From: Syntrophaceae bacterium
GTDB taxonomy: Bacteria > Desulfobacterota > Syntrophia > Syntrophales > Smithellaceae
Direction: 5' to 3'
Length of the DNA stretch: 7,701 bases
NCBI GenBank assembly: GCA_003506745.1
Contig: DNYQ01000241.1
Span: 1-7,701, forward strand
Both the position numbers and the translations under genes were made by a program. The notes under the pieces are model-generated. The model was not told the origin of the DNA. It ran no database searches and worked only from the letters and a program-made list of their open reading frames with translations. Of this stretch, positions 7,271 to 7,701 are shown piece after piece; position 1 is the stretch's first letter; each line of letters begins with the position of its first letter.

Positions 7271-7701
7271 AAAACCTGTTCGCGTAATTTATTGTATTCT
7301 TCAATCGTGCCCAGATCGTACCAGAAACCTTCATCGATGATCGCCCCCCCTATCGAACGGGGATTTTGTCTGATGCGCCCGACCAGCGGCGGCACAATGG
7401 ATTCGATCTTCCCCGCCGTCAACCGTGAGAGAAAGGTTGTTTCCAGAACATAGATGCCCGCAAAAAGACAGCTCTGAACGCCCGGGTTGTGCAACGTGTT
7501 TCTCATATCGCAGATAAAGCCCGCAGAGTCAATATGGACGTTGAGAAGCGGGCCGTCGCTGCGCAGCGCGAGCGTGGCGTCTGTTTTTAATTTAAAATGT
7601 CTTTCCAGAAGCGGCTCAAGCGGAAGATTGGTGATAATGTCGCCGTTGTAAACAAGGATGCGCTTTTCCCCGGCGATTAAGTCCTCGATATTTTTAATGC
7701 C
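7267..7701 (-). CDS. MurU-like sugar-1-phosphate nucleotidyltransferase, C-terminal part, cut by window edge
   Basis: The frame is open from the window edge to the TGA at 7267-7269, giving 144 C-terminal residues; the start and the N-terminal GGxGTR-type signature lie outside. The visible part has VYNGDIITNL (17-26 of the visible part), where the Asp is expected to bind the metal. It also has FAGIYVLE (80-87) and the closing signature GFWYDLGTIEEYNKL (125-139), typical of NTP_transferase enzymes that make UDP- or GDP-sugars from sugar-1-phosphates. The position directly upstream of an AmgK-like kinase, with a 4 nt overlap, favours a MurU-type role (MurNAc-1-phosphate to UDP-MurNAc). A mannose-1-phosphate guanylyltransferase is an alternative that cannot be excluded. 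Any internal ATG, such as that at 7506, is not the true start. Confidence 0.8.
   Translation of the reverse strand, partial: GIKNIEDLIAGEKRILVYNGDIITNLPLEPLLERHFKLKTDATLALRSDGPLLNVHIDSAGFICDMRNTLHNPGVQSCLFAGIYVLETTFLSRLTAGKIESIVPPLVGRIRQNPRSIGGAIIDEGFWYDLGTIEEYNKLREQVL

Overview
The window is gene-dense. Every convincing gene lies on the minus strand, so transcription runs from high to low coordinates. The lipoprotein LptE points to a Gram-negative host with lipopolysaccharide. The style of LeuRS, LptE and the phosphotransferase resembles Deltaproteobacteria in the broad sense, perhaps Syntrophus/Smithella-like Syntrophia. That placement is an impression from protein style, not a database result.

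In transcription order the layout is as follows. (1) The C-terminal 144 residues of a sugar-1-phosphate nucleotidyltransferase of the MurU/GDP-mannose pyrophosphorylase type enter at the window edge. (2) An ATGA overlap leads into an AmgK-like sugar kinase. (3) A 221 bp gap follows, the only sizeable noncoding stretch; it holds a hairpin over the kinase stop codon and a weak candidate promoter for what follows. (4) leuS, encoding leucyl-tRNA synthetase, is complete. (5) lptE starts 12 bp after the leuS stop. (6) 74 bp later comes an 859-residue protein joining a family-2 glycosyltransferase to a DUF4922-like domain that carries GalT-type motifs (CxxC and HxHxQ). (7) Overlapping its end by 11 bp is the start of an M15-type (D-Ala-D-Ala carboxypeptidase-like) peptidase, cut by the window edge.

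The striking point is the junction in gene 6. The linker between its two enzymatic halves contains an AT-rich stretch that looks like former intergenic DNA, followed by a 76 bp imperfect palindromic repeat. Translated in this frame, the repeat gives the peptide RHSRAGGNP that such repeats typically give. The simplest reading is that two neighbouring genes (GT2, then DUF4922) were joined into one open frame by, or together with, insertion of a short palindromic element.

Functionally, the nucleotidyltransferase, the sugar kinase, the GalT-like domain, the glycosyltransferase and the M15 peptidase all fit cell-wall or nucleotide-sugar metabolism. A plausible hypothesis is a peptidoglycan salvage or glycan-building set, split by the housekeeping pair leuS-lptE. 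Substrates cannot be read from this sequence.
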